NCBI GenBank assembly: GCA_029204225.1
Contig: CM055100.1
Location: forward strand, 59,270,975 to 59,334,974
Direction of reading: 5' to 3'
From: Diphasiastrum complanatum
Taxonomy: Eukaryota; Streptophyta; Lycopodiopsida; Lycopodiales; Lycopodiaceae
DNA: 64,000 nt
This document shows positions 36,801-48,800 of this stretch, piece by piece (position 1 is the stretch's first letter; each line of letters begins with the position of its first letter). The notes below the pieces were generated by a model. The model saw only the letters and a list, made by a program, of their open reading frames with translations. It did no database searches and was not told the DNA's origin. Made by a program: the position numbers and the translations under genes.

Positions 36801-39800
36801 AACGACGACTACCTAATCTCGTAGATCAGAAACCCCAATCTCCGTGAGGCCATAGACTTTCTGTCTGCCACCCTCATCGTGAGCTCACACTGTCCCCTAC
36901 GTGTGTCCAACCTCATTGTGGTCATGGTGACCATGATGGACAGCCCGATTACTGCTATGATTGGGCTTCAGTTCAAATCAAAGAACTACAAGCGGCTTTC
37001 AAACGCCCAAACAGGATCACCTATGGTGGTCTACTCACCCCCCTGGCCCTCACCCATCTTGATAATCTAGGTGTTCAAACGCCTACTCATGATGCCCAAG
37101 TAGCCAGCCCCTCCCAACCACGCCCAACGGACGCGATCGCGCAACTCGAGGCTCACCAATAGACTCTGATCCACCACAACCCCATCCCTGCCACCCATTT
37201 TCACCTAAACGAGCCCTGGCCACACCTGTCACATGTACTTTGAATCCCCTTGCCCAATGTGAATGGTAGATTGTAATTATTAAATTGTAAATGGCTAAGT
37301 CACCGACCTGTGGAGACAATTGTAAATTGCAATGTAAATATCTGTTATAGTGACTAAATCCGAGATGGCCAAGGCGGTACTGGGTCTCATGAGAGTCTGC
37401 TGGACTGACCTCCTAAAAAGAAGGAAGGGTTGACCAGTCAGCGTGACACGTGTCATATGCCCACTGGGACACTTGGTCCAGTACATGAGTGACACTTGTC
37501 GGACGGTGGGTCAACAAGACGTGTCATATGCTCATTCGAACACTTGGTCCAATGCATGAGTGACACATGTCACACTGTCCACCTACTAGCAGTGTCAGGG
37601 TACTGCCAAGTGGCAAGTGTCGGCTGTGCATGGAGTTTGCCATGTGTCGACGTTAGGATGTGTCAGGGTTAAGGGGTGCTTGAGGGGATATAGTGTGAGC
37701 CTAGTCAGGCATTCCGATTATGGTATTCCTATGCAGCTATGGTTGGGAGGAGACTTGCAGCAAAGCTCTCATGTTTGCTTGTTGATCTATGTACATCTGC
37801 TTGAGATTAATAAAGTGACGGATTTGCTGGGTAATTTTGTGTATTTACTTAGGGTTTATGAGCTTGTGTGCAACATTTGGTATCAGAGCAGTTGCTTTCA
37901 AGACTTGTGTGGGATTTGGCATCTTCAGTTAGGGTTTGGAGCATTCTTGGAGAGCCCGCGCCCTACTGCAGGTGATCTGTTGGCAAATTTGGAGCCCATA
38001 AGATAGCAGATGGAAGCCCTATGGTGGATTGCTGATCTTCTGGCAACCTTTGAGAATTTTCTACTACGTGGCTTGATTATTCTCTTCGCTTTTGTGAAAA
38101 TCCAGCCCACATAGGATTTGTGAATCTGTTTGTAACTTCTTCAATACTCAGTATTTTTCAGATCTGACAGTTGCAATAAGCTTCTTGTGGTAGGTCGTTG
38201 GTAGAGCAGGGCTTTTCGCCTTCTGATTCAGTGATCATTCATAGTTTTTTGCCAATTGTCAGTTTGGAACCCTAGTTTGCTGATTTTTTGAGAAGAAGAG
38301 TCTATGTGTAGTTAGAACTTGGCTGTAGGAGGTCTATTCTATCCAGTTCTTCTAGGAATTTAGGGCAACCTATCTGTGTAGTGATTTGAGGTGCTGAGAG
38401 CTTGGTTTTGCTTTGTTTCTGCTACCTATTTTTCTGCTATGGCATCCGCAAGCAACACCAGCCAAGATTCACAGAGATTACATGTTGTATGTTCCAAGGT
38501 GGATCCTATCGAAGCTACTCTTAAGCTGATTTTGGAGCAACTCAAAGGTAAAGGGGCTAGTGTTCTTGAGAGAGTCAGTAGTACAGCTATGGAAGCAGAA
38601 AGGACATTGTCAACGGGCCATGACAACTACTGATGCCGTTGAGAATTGGTTGCAAAAGTGGGAGAAAGCAATCCAGATGTGTGGCATAGACGATGAAACT
38701 AAGATGATTGTTGAAGCCACATATCATTTTCAAGAGTCAGCACAAAGGTGGTGGAGGAAGGTGGAAAAGGATGACCTAGTTCCAACCACATGGGAGGCAT
38801 TCCGGCAAATGTTTGCGCAAAACTGGGTGCCTATGGATGAAGACAACAGAGCCATGCAACAATGGTCTTATTTGAAGCAGGGTAACTTGAGCATGCAGGA
38901 TTATGCAAACAAGTACCGAGAGGCTTTGTTACGTATTCCTCAGGAAGTTCCTATGTACATGCAAATATTTCACTTTGTGGAGGGACTTCGAGAGAGTATT
39001 CGCCCTTTCGTGCGGAAGGAGCAATCTCATGATTTACGGGGAGCCATCCAGATGGCTTTGTATTATGAAGATGGGAAAAAAGGCCTGGATCTTGTTGCAG
39101 TAGCTGGTACACAGGTGGTCAGCAACCTTGGGGATGCAAGGGCAAATGGAACAAAAAGAGAAAGTTTGAAGGTCACACCAATCAGTGACAAGCTCGGGGT
39201 GACCAAAAGAAGAAGGGTGTAGGGGCCCCCAAAGGCAAAGGGTTGTATGGGCAGCCCAATGCCCAAAAGGGTCAGCGTCCTTCAATGTTGTCGCCTCAGG
39301 ACCAAGAACGTGCAAAGAGGGAGAACCTCTGTTTTGGATGTTTGGGACAGCATAGGTGGAAGGAATGTCCACGAAACTTGATGTGGACCACATATAATCT
39401 TCAGGTGGACCCGATGAACCACGGTGATGACCCTATGACAGTGGAAGGGATCGAGCAGAAAGCCAATTCACAGTGGAAATGGCTCAGGGAAAGGGTACAG
39501 AGATTTGGGATAAGAGGGTTGTGGGCATTCCACTAACTGTACAAAGTTACACAAAGAGTTGGATTTTGAGATAACACGGCTTGTGCGGTTTGATGTGGTG
39601 TTGGGCATTTGTTGGCACACGATGCGGAAGCCAGACATAGCCTGAGATACTCATGTGTATGAGTTCCAATTTGATGGTGTGATGCATTCCCTTCGTGGGG
39701 AGCGGGATGTGCCTCCTAGACCGCTTGTTTCAGCTACGCAATTGCGTAGGATCCATTGTGAGTACATGTGTGTTTGCTTTCTACTTGATATGTCTACTAA

Positions 39801-42800
39801 TACTAGTCAGAGTAGCATGCAGTGTGTGCAAACCAGTACTATTGCCAATTTGGATCAAGAGATAAGGAGAGAGTTTTCAGATGTGTTCATAGATGATCTT
39901 CCATCTGTTTTACCTCCTAAGAGGAATGTTGAACATAAGATTGAATTAATACCCGGATCATGTCCTGTCAATAGACGTCCTTACAGAATGAGTCTTAAGG
40001 AGGAAGAGGAAGTGAGACGGATGGTCGATGATTATCTGGCCAAGGGGCAGATACGACCTAGTTATTCCCCTTTTGCCTCTCCGATCATTCTTGTAAAAAA
40101 GAAGGATGGATCATGGCGTATGTGTGTGGATTATCGAGGTTTGAACAAGGTAACGGTTAAACATCGATATCCTATGCCACGTATAGATGATTTGCTTGAT
40201 GCCTTGTCAGGTGCCACTGTGTTCAGTAAAATAGACCTAAAGAGTGGATACCATCAGGTTAGAGTTCGTGAAGAGGATGTACACAAAACTGCCTTTAGAA
40301 CTCGGTTCGGTCACTATGAGTATCTTGTGATGCCATTTGGATTGACTAATGCCCCAGCTAAATTGTATATGGGTAAGTTTGTCGTAAACTTTGTTGATGA
40401 CATTCTGACTTACAGTGCAGGTGAGGTCAAGCATATGGCTCACCTTAGGACTGTGTTGTTTACTTTGAGGGAGAACACTTTGTTTGCCAATAGTAAAAAA
40501 AGTGAGATCGAGTATCTTGGTCATGTAGTGTCTGCTGATGGAGTAAGGCCAGATCCTAAGAAGGTTGTTGTGATCGTTGCGTGGCCTGTGTCAGCTGATT
40601 TGACAGTACTCCGTTCTTTTCTTGGATTGGCAGTATTCTATAGAAAATATGTTAAGAAATACTCCTATATTGCAGCACGTTTGACGGATTTAACTCAAAA
40701 GAATAGATTTGGTGAGTGGACTGAACTGCAGCAAGCAAGCTTTGATCAGTTGAAGCAAGCTATTGCTGAGTGCGTCACTCTAAAGATTGTAGACCCTCAA
40801 AAGCCCTATGTTATAGATACAGATGCGAGTGACATTGTTGTGGGAGTTGTTCTGATGCAAGAGGCTAGGCCTGTGGCCTTTGAGAGCAAAAAGCACAACC
40901 CTGCTCAGAAAAATTATCCAACTCATGAAAAGGAGTTGTATGCCATAGTTCATGCATTAAAGGCATAGAGGCATTATCTGTATGGATCGGAATTTGAGGT
41001 ATTCACTGATCATGATACCTTGAGATACTTTTGTAAGCAACCAGACCTTAGAGGCCGGCAAGCCAGATGGTCTGAGCTCATGCAGGAATTCCTAACGGAG
41101 ATTCGGCACAAGAAAGGTGTCGAGAATCGTGTGGCAGATGCACTATCTCATGTTGTGTATCAGATGTCATTTGTAGTCATTGAAAATGACTTACCGTCTG
41201 AGATAAGAAAGGCTCAGCAGGAAGATCCTCACTGTAAGAAAGTGGAACAGGAGGTGAGTCATGGCCACGCAGAGTCTCAAGAGGAGAGCTCTTCTACCTT
41301 GGTTCGCACTTATCTTAAGTGTTCCATAGAAGATGGAATAGTGATGAGAAATGGCAAGGCTCTTATTCCAGCTTGTGAGGTGCTGAGAAAGAGGATCTTG
41401 CATCTCTGTCACGATAGCCCTAGTGCTGGTCATCCTGGTGTGGATAGGACCTATGAGTTGATACGACGTAACTTTTGGTGGTCTAGACTTAAGAAAGAAG
41501 TAAACCATTATGTGACACATTGTTTTAAGTGTCAAGTTAATAAGGCTGAAAGGATTAAAGTGCCTGCATTATTACGCCCGTTACCTATACCAGAAGGGAG
41601 ACGAGAGAGTATTTCCGTGGACTTTATGACATGTTTACCGCATACGCAGCAGCAACATAATGATATCCGAGTTGTTGTTGACAGACTCACGAAAATGGCT
41701 CATTTTATCCCAACTAGTAATAAGATTGATGCACCTGGTACAGCTGATTTGTTTGTACAGCATGTATTCAGACTTCATGGATTACCTAGATCCATTGTGT
41801 CTGACAAGGATCTGGCAATTTTTAGACTGCAGTATTTGAGAAGTTAGAGGTGCAGTTGGGATTGAGTGGTTCTGATCATCCTGAAACAAATGGGCAGACT
41901 GAGAGAGTTAACCAAACCTTGGAAGACATGCTTAGAGCGTATGTGAGTGAAAGGCAAACGCAATGGGAACGTTACCTACTATTGTTGGAGTTTGCCTATA
42001 ATGATAAAAAGAATGCATCTACGAAGATGAGTCCTTTAGAGCTAAATTATGGTTTTAGACCAGCCAGTCCAGTTACTATAGGTATGCCTCATAAGACACC
42101 TAGTGCTATGGAATTTCTAACTCACATGCTCCAAAAACTTCTCAGCTTCTGCAACAACATTTTGAGAGTTCGGAATACCTCTAACATGAACATTGAGAGC
42201 TTTATGCTCTCGCAGATGACTCTCAGTGAACGTGGTTTGATAAGCGAAGGTGAAGGCGGAGGTGGAGAGATAATTGGAGACGAACCTTTAAGCACATGTG
42301 CCCATGACTGGACAACCGTATGGCGTTGTTCCACCTGATTTTTGAGTTGCTGGATTTTTGCCGAAGTAGCGATTTGGGAAGAGGCTTCACTTTTTATAGC
42401 TGTAACTTCGTTCTTGAGTTCTTGAATGGAAGTATCCAACTTCTGAAGATGCGATTGCACCACTAGAAGCAGGGAATCATGAGAAGCCAGTTGCATCACG
42501 TAGGACCAGGAGCGCAGGACAGGGTCCGAGCCATCCAGTAGTCTCAGACACCTCTGAGAGTCCCTCTAACTCAGATGAGGAATCTGCCACTGGGGGTGAG
42601 GGTGAGGGTGAGGATGAGAATGAGGATGAGGATGAGGATGAGGGTGAGTGTGATGATGGGAGGATGACCTTGAGCTTTAGGCCATGCCAGTGCCTCCGTG
42701 ACGACAGCTTCCGAGGTGGGCATAGAGCCCAGAGGGGGGGGCACTCACTACTCAACACAGATGATAGTGGCATACTCTAGGCTCTAGCATAGTAGTTATA

Positions 42801-45800
42801 CATATGACTCCTTCGGGCCTCAAGCTTGAACCTTGAGGCCATGCTTGAAACTCTTGTTATTTATGCTTTTACTTTAAAGACTAAAGTTTAAACTTTTGAC
42901 TCTTGAATTGTGATTTGTGATTTGTCAGTAGTCACTGGTCAATACATTGTATAGTTTATAACTTTACTATTTATAATTTTTGGAAGTTCTTGGATATCTG
43001 AGATTGTGATGTGTTGCGTGCATAGAAGTGTGATTGTTGACATGTTATCGAGTACCTACTACCATGTGGCAATGAGCATGCAAACCCTCACGAGCTAAAC
43101 TATTTGTTGTCTTAGAACTTACAAGTTCCAAGACTCTAAAGATGATGATGGTCGTGTCTTTGCATACTTCCTGAATGCACGTGTGACTTGAGCATGATTT
43201 CTCAAGGGCCATAAGATTTGTATTGGCAATGGGCATGAACAGACTCTCTCAACCTAATAACCTATCCATGACAATATCAATGATTGACTGAGGAAAATGA
43301 CCATAGTCACCATACACAGTTTCTCCTCTTGAAATTGCATTCTCTATAGCATTCTCATGAAATTAGATGTATCTACTTGGTAGTAGACTTTCTATGACGT
43401 GTAAACCCCAAAAACCCATAAAAACAAATTTTCAAAAAATAAAATAAAAAACCTAAAAAAAAATTCCTATTTCAAACCTGAACCAGCCGTTTCGGAATGA
43501 CATACAAAACGACCCCATGAAACATCTAGTATATACTAAGATAAATGAAAAAATAAGAGTGTGTGCATAATAATGTGTATCCATGTCATGATGTCATGTT
43601 TGTGCTGATGCTGTAGAAAGATGTAATACGAGCTGCAACATGAGGAAGTGCTGGCATCTTTGTATATAACTCGTATGCCTGACTCCCTAGCTTCCTGAAA
43701 GGCCTTACACCTCTCCTCCACCTGAATATAAGTAAGATCATCATCCAGAAAAATGGTGGAACCACGGAGCTTAGCTCTACATCGTAAAGTGCCCCGTCTA
43801 GTAGCCAAGGATGTGAAACGGATGATCAACGTGGCTGTATCTCTAGTAGTCCGCCATGTCGTGTCCAAACCGTTTGTCTGATGTCCTAATGTGGGAATCC
43901 CAGAAGCGCTTGGCCTCTGCTACAACATCCTGTGGGTCTGGAATCCCTCTAACCCTAATGTTGAGAGCCTTTTGCTCTCGAGATTTCTCTTCCTGGATTG
44001 TGGCTGAAATGACTGATGTAATGGGAGCACTAGGTTTAGTACCTTGCTTTATAACCGATGCCCAAGAAAGGGCTTCTTCCTTTTGCTGCTCAATCTTTTG
44101 TTCCAATGCTTTTATCATAGTGGTAGTGGACTCGGAGGCTGAAATCTGTTTGTTGCCGATTACTTGCTCCAATTGTGTAATCTTGGACTACATCATATTC
44201 CTTTCCGTAATCAACATTGCAACCGTTTCTTTCAACTGCAAGAGTCCTATTTTCATATTCTGAAAATCAGCTTTGAACTGATAATGTTGCCAAGATGAGA
44301 ATAGTTCAGTGGATTTTGATGGAATATACGAAATGGGTGTCGTTTCTTGAGTGGACGAAGAAGAGGATACATCAGTAGGTTTAGGAATCCGGAGGCAGGC
44401 GCTGCCTCATTCAATTTGATGTGACTCCAAAAGGAGTCCCTTCCCATTTTGAAAAAAGCAAAGGAAAGAAAAAGAGGAGACATGAATAGTAAAAGCCATC
44501 TCAAGTGGCCAATGTCTAATGTAATCTAAATCAAAAAGAAATGTCAAGATTGGTGTGACTTTAGAAATTGAATGACATCACAATCTAGTGAATGCTCTTG
44601 AGAGCCAAACATAAGGAGCGAGTATCTATTAAACCCCATGTACTCCAACTAATAGAGATTCTCATTATCTATCAAAAAACAAATTTATATGATTTATTGC
44701 TAGAACGAATAACCTCAAGAAAGCAAGGAAAAGATGAGTCCTAGGTGAACATTTAAGAACTTACAAAGTGGATGGCAAGAAATTCAGCGCACAAGTTGGC
44801 AATTGATGGGACTCCTACAAATCAAAGGATTAGTATTCAACAGGCAATTCCAAAGCAGTCTAATAGCAATTCGAAAAGCACATGTATATCAATAGCAAAT
44901 GAATGAAGACTTCCATGTATTATTTATGAATATTCATATATCTTTGAAGGATCGCCTCTTTGGATTTTCAATTTCCAAAAGGTTTACATTTTGGCCCTCT
45001 AAAAATCTTACATTTCCAATTGCAATTCTCCAAAACCAAACCATCCTTTGAAATAGCTACAACAAGTACCATAACTAGCATTTATTCTTCTTTGTATTTA
45101 CATCTAAGTCTTTGTCATGAACATTGAAATAGTTAGCTTCATTACTCAAACTAGAAACAAAAACTTTTGAATCCTCTACTACCAAAACATTGCCAATAAC
45201 ATTAAAATGTGGTTTTGGATTGATTTTCCTATGGTCAAAATTATGAATGTTGCACCTGAAAACTAGTCGTTATATGTTGACGTTATCAGGGACTACACAA
45301 ACATATCATTTATGGTGTATAACTCAAATTGAAACACAAAAAAATAGATAGTCAATAAGACCCAAAGTGGCCCATGTTATAATAAAGACCAATATTTCAA
45401 GAGATGAATTTGGATTTACCCATTGGCACTTGGGTCCAACTTCAAGAACGATTGGCAAAGCACAGGGGAGGTGATTTAGAAACAGTTGTGTTTCCATTCT
45501 AGATAGTTGAATATTAGAGGCTTATTTAACACAAAAATCATAGCAGACAAGGAATAAGCTCATTAGATTCAGTGTTTCTCCTTCAAGACAATTTTGTTCA
45601 TGGATGAAACATTTATCACTTGAAAAATGTTTCAAATCTTATTAGCTCTGCATTTTCGACAAGCTGTTTTGTGACATTTTCATGTCATTTCTTGATACTA
45701 AATAGGATAAAGTTTCTAAATTGTTCTAGATGTGTCGTAGCCATGACAAAGCCATTGAATTGCAATTTAAGGGGAGTGATTAACCCACTCAAATTGAATA

Positions 45801-48800
45801 ATTCAGATTTCTTCAAGTGCTAGAAGATTGGAAAGAAAATGTGGAACTACTTTAATAATAACAATGGTTAAAGTTATCGTGAATAAGATTTTACATCTAC
45901 GAGAGTTTTTCCTAAGGCACTGATGAACTGAAAGAGGCTAACATGTTGAAGAATTACGATTAAGTGGAAGAGGCTACACTTGTTGCCCTCTTTGTTGAAG
46001 AAAAAACCATGCTTTGAGTTCCGTTTAGAGTACTTTGTATTATTATCCTTTTGAAAGGTTTTGGAGCATGTTGGAGAGTTCTCATTGCCATTAGCTACCT
46101 ACGTAGTTTCCAGCCGATTCCCTGATTTGGAGCAGTTCTAGATTGGTTCTTTTTTATTGTAGATTTTGTAAGGATATGTTCATAGTAAACTAGGTCCTTC
46201 AAATCATCCATAATTGGATTTTGGATGCCTGAACTTTGGCCAAAGGCTATGGCCTGAAATCTGTAGTTGTAGGCCGGAAGCTATGGCCATTCTTATGTCT
46301 CTCTTCCCTTTGCCAATTGTCAACCACCTTCATAACGTGCTGTACCACTAGCCGTGGAATGAGAATATTGTAATGTTAGATGCATCTTAGCTCGTATCTC
46401 ATTCTCACTGTTCCATTGAGCAGTATGATAATGCAAGGAATGTTGTGCGTGTTAGAAATAAATGACTATGCTAAAGTTAATCCCTAGGTTACTTTGACCC
46501 AAAGGTCGAGATTTGTGTAACCATGGGTATATAGTTATTTAGGCCATCTTAAGTTTGTCTTAAGTTCAGTTGGACCCAATTTTGGTCATGTACTGACCCG
46601 TGGGTCCTTAGGGGTCTAATTTTGTTTAGGGGCCCTATCTTGACTTTTGGGGGTGCCCTACATTTAGTAAGTGGTTAACCTTAGGGTTTGGTGGCATTTG
46701 GCCATATCCAGGTAGAGTACTTAGATGCTCCTTGTGTATTCCATTTTAACAGTTTGGCTAAGCATTGCTCTCCATTGCTCTTGTTGCTATTTTCTCTCTC
46801 TCTCTCTTAGAGTTAGGCGCCCAGCCTCTTCAACATCATCCACCCTATTCATAAAAATGGTGATCCCATGATTCCTGGTAATTACCGCACCATCATGATT
46901 GGACATGTTCTCACGAAGCTCTATGGTACCATACTCCAGTCTGCAGTGAGTTCAGAGGCGGAAGCTCGGAGATTACATGCATTGGGGCAGGCAGGTTTCC
47001 GATCTCATTATTCTACCACTGACCATATTTTTACACTTCGAGCCTTGATCGAGGAAGCTAAGTACAGGAAAGAGAGGGTTTGCTGCTGTTTTGTAGATTT
47101 CAGGAAGGCCTTCGATTCTGTACCACGCTCCCTGCTCATTCAGAGACTTCATGACCTTGGTTCTCCACAGATATTGTTTTAGCAGTGATGGCTCTTTATG
47201 AGAAGGTCTTGGGATGTTTCCGACATAGCAGTGGCTTATCTGATCACATTTGGAGCACCATTGGGGTGAAATAGGGGTGCTCTCTTTCACCGGTTCTCTT
47301 TGGATTGTATATTGATGAGTTAGAGCGAGTCATCTCACAGTATGGCGGGGGTGGCTATAGACTTGGCACCATTCTGATTGCTATTCTCCTTTATGTGGAT
47401 GATGTAGTACTAGTATCCCCGACCAGAGAGGGTTTGCAGAGGCAGCTGGATTGTGCAGGGATTTTGTACCAGATGGGGGTTGGGGGTGAACACTATGAAG
47501 ACCAAGGTTATGGTCTTCAACACTTCTCGAGCCTTCATGCAATGCCAGGAGCTCATCCTAGATGGACAGGCCTTAGAGGTAGTTTCCTCTTATACCTATT
47601 TGGGGATACTCTTCTCTGGTCCTACCTTCAGCATGCGGCAAGCTGCCACCACCCGACTTGGGAAGGGGCATTCCTCTCTTGTTCAACTTGAGCGGTTCTG
47701 TTTCAGGAAGCTCATCCGAGATGTTTGCAGTAAGTGTAGACTCTTTGATACTATTGTCACCCCCACAGCCTTATATGCAGCAGAGACATGGTGCACCGGC
47801 CTCCCTTCATCACATTGGGCCAGCATTTCACGATTGCAGACCACCATGTTAGCCCATATGATTCGGGCGAAGCCCTCGGTTCCACATGAGATCCTTCTTG
47901 CAGAGTTTGTCGTTCCACCCATTCAGATATATGCCGCATTCCAGCTTATCACATACATTCAGAGAATCCAGGCTCTACCCGATGAGGATATGAGATATAC
48001 ACAGACAGCACTTGTCTCCTCACACTTTTTTCATGACCAGGCTTATCGACTATCGTGGTTCTCTCAAGCATCCCATTTCCTCCTTGAGTCATTTGGTATC
48101 TCCATTACAGAGCTCCCCTCAGGTACTCATCAGTATATCAGGCGCATCTTATATCGAGCATATCTCGACCATACTTGGGGGCGACAGCTTGGGGTTAAAC
48201 CCAGCTACTACTCGACTCATTTTATTGAGCTTGACATAGCAGGGTTCCCGGTCTTAACGCATTATTTGGACTCGAGACTATCACATTGCCTCAGATTTAC
48301 ATTGGGATAGCTCCGTGTATCATCACATACTGATAGATTCCAGGGTACCCCGAGAGAGGAGCGGATTTGCCAGTTATGCTCTTTAGAGGAGGTGGAGTCA
48401 GAGGAGCACTTTATCTTTAGGTGCCCGGTATATTACGAGATCAGAGGGAGATACCACTGTTTGTTCCGAGACACACCTGTCACCTTACAATCGCTCATAG
48501 CTTATGAGGATTCCCGATGCGCGGCACTCATGATACAAGAGATGTTTATACTACAACAGGATTTGTATCAGACAGCCCAGTCGAGTCAGGTTTCTCAGCC
48601 TCAGATCACTTCTTTCTTCTCCAGGAGGAGAGGACATTTTGATGACGGTGACGATGATGATGATGACCTACTTGCCCACAGAGACCAGAGACAACGTCCC
48701 ACACATACCCATGTTGCAGCACGAGCTACTCGACCTATCACGAGGAGACCTCTTCATCCTCTCAGACGACGTCAAAGACCACCAGTGGCCCTTCATGCCG

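Noticed and set aside
42477-42780. Acidic Gly/Glu/Asp frame (plus) and Ser/Pro frame (minus)
   Set aside because: Both arise from the same six-base microsatellite at 42594-42660.
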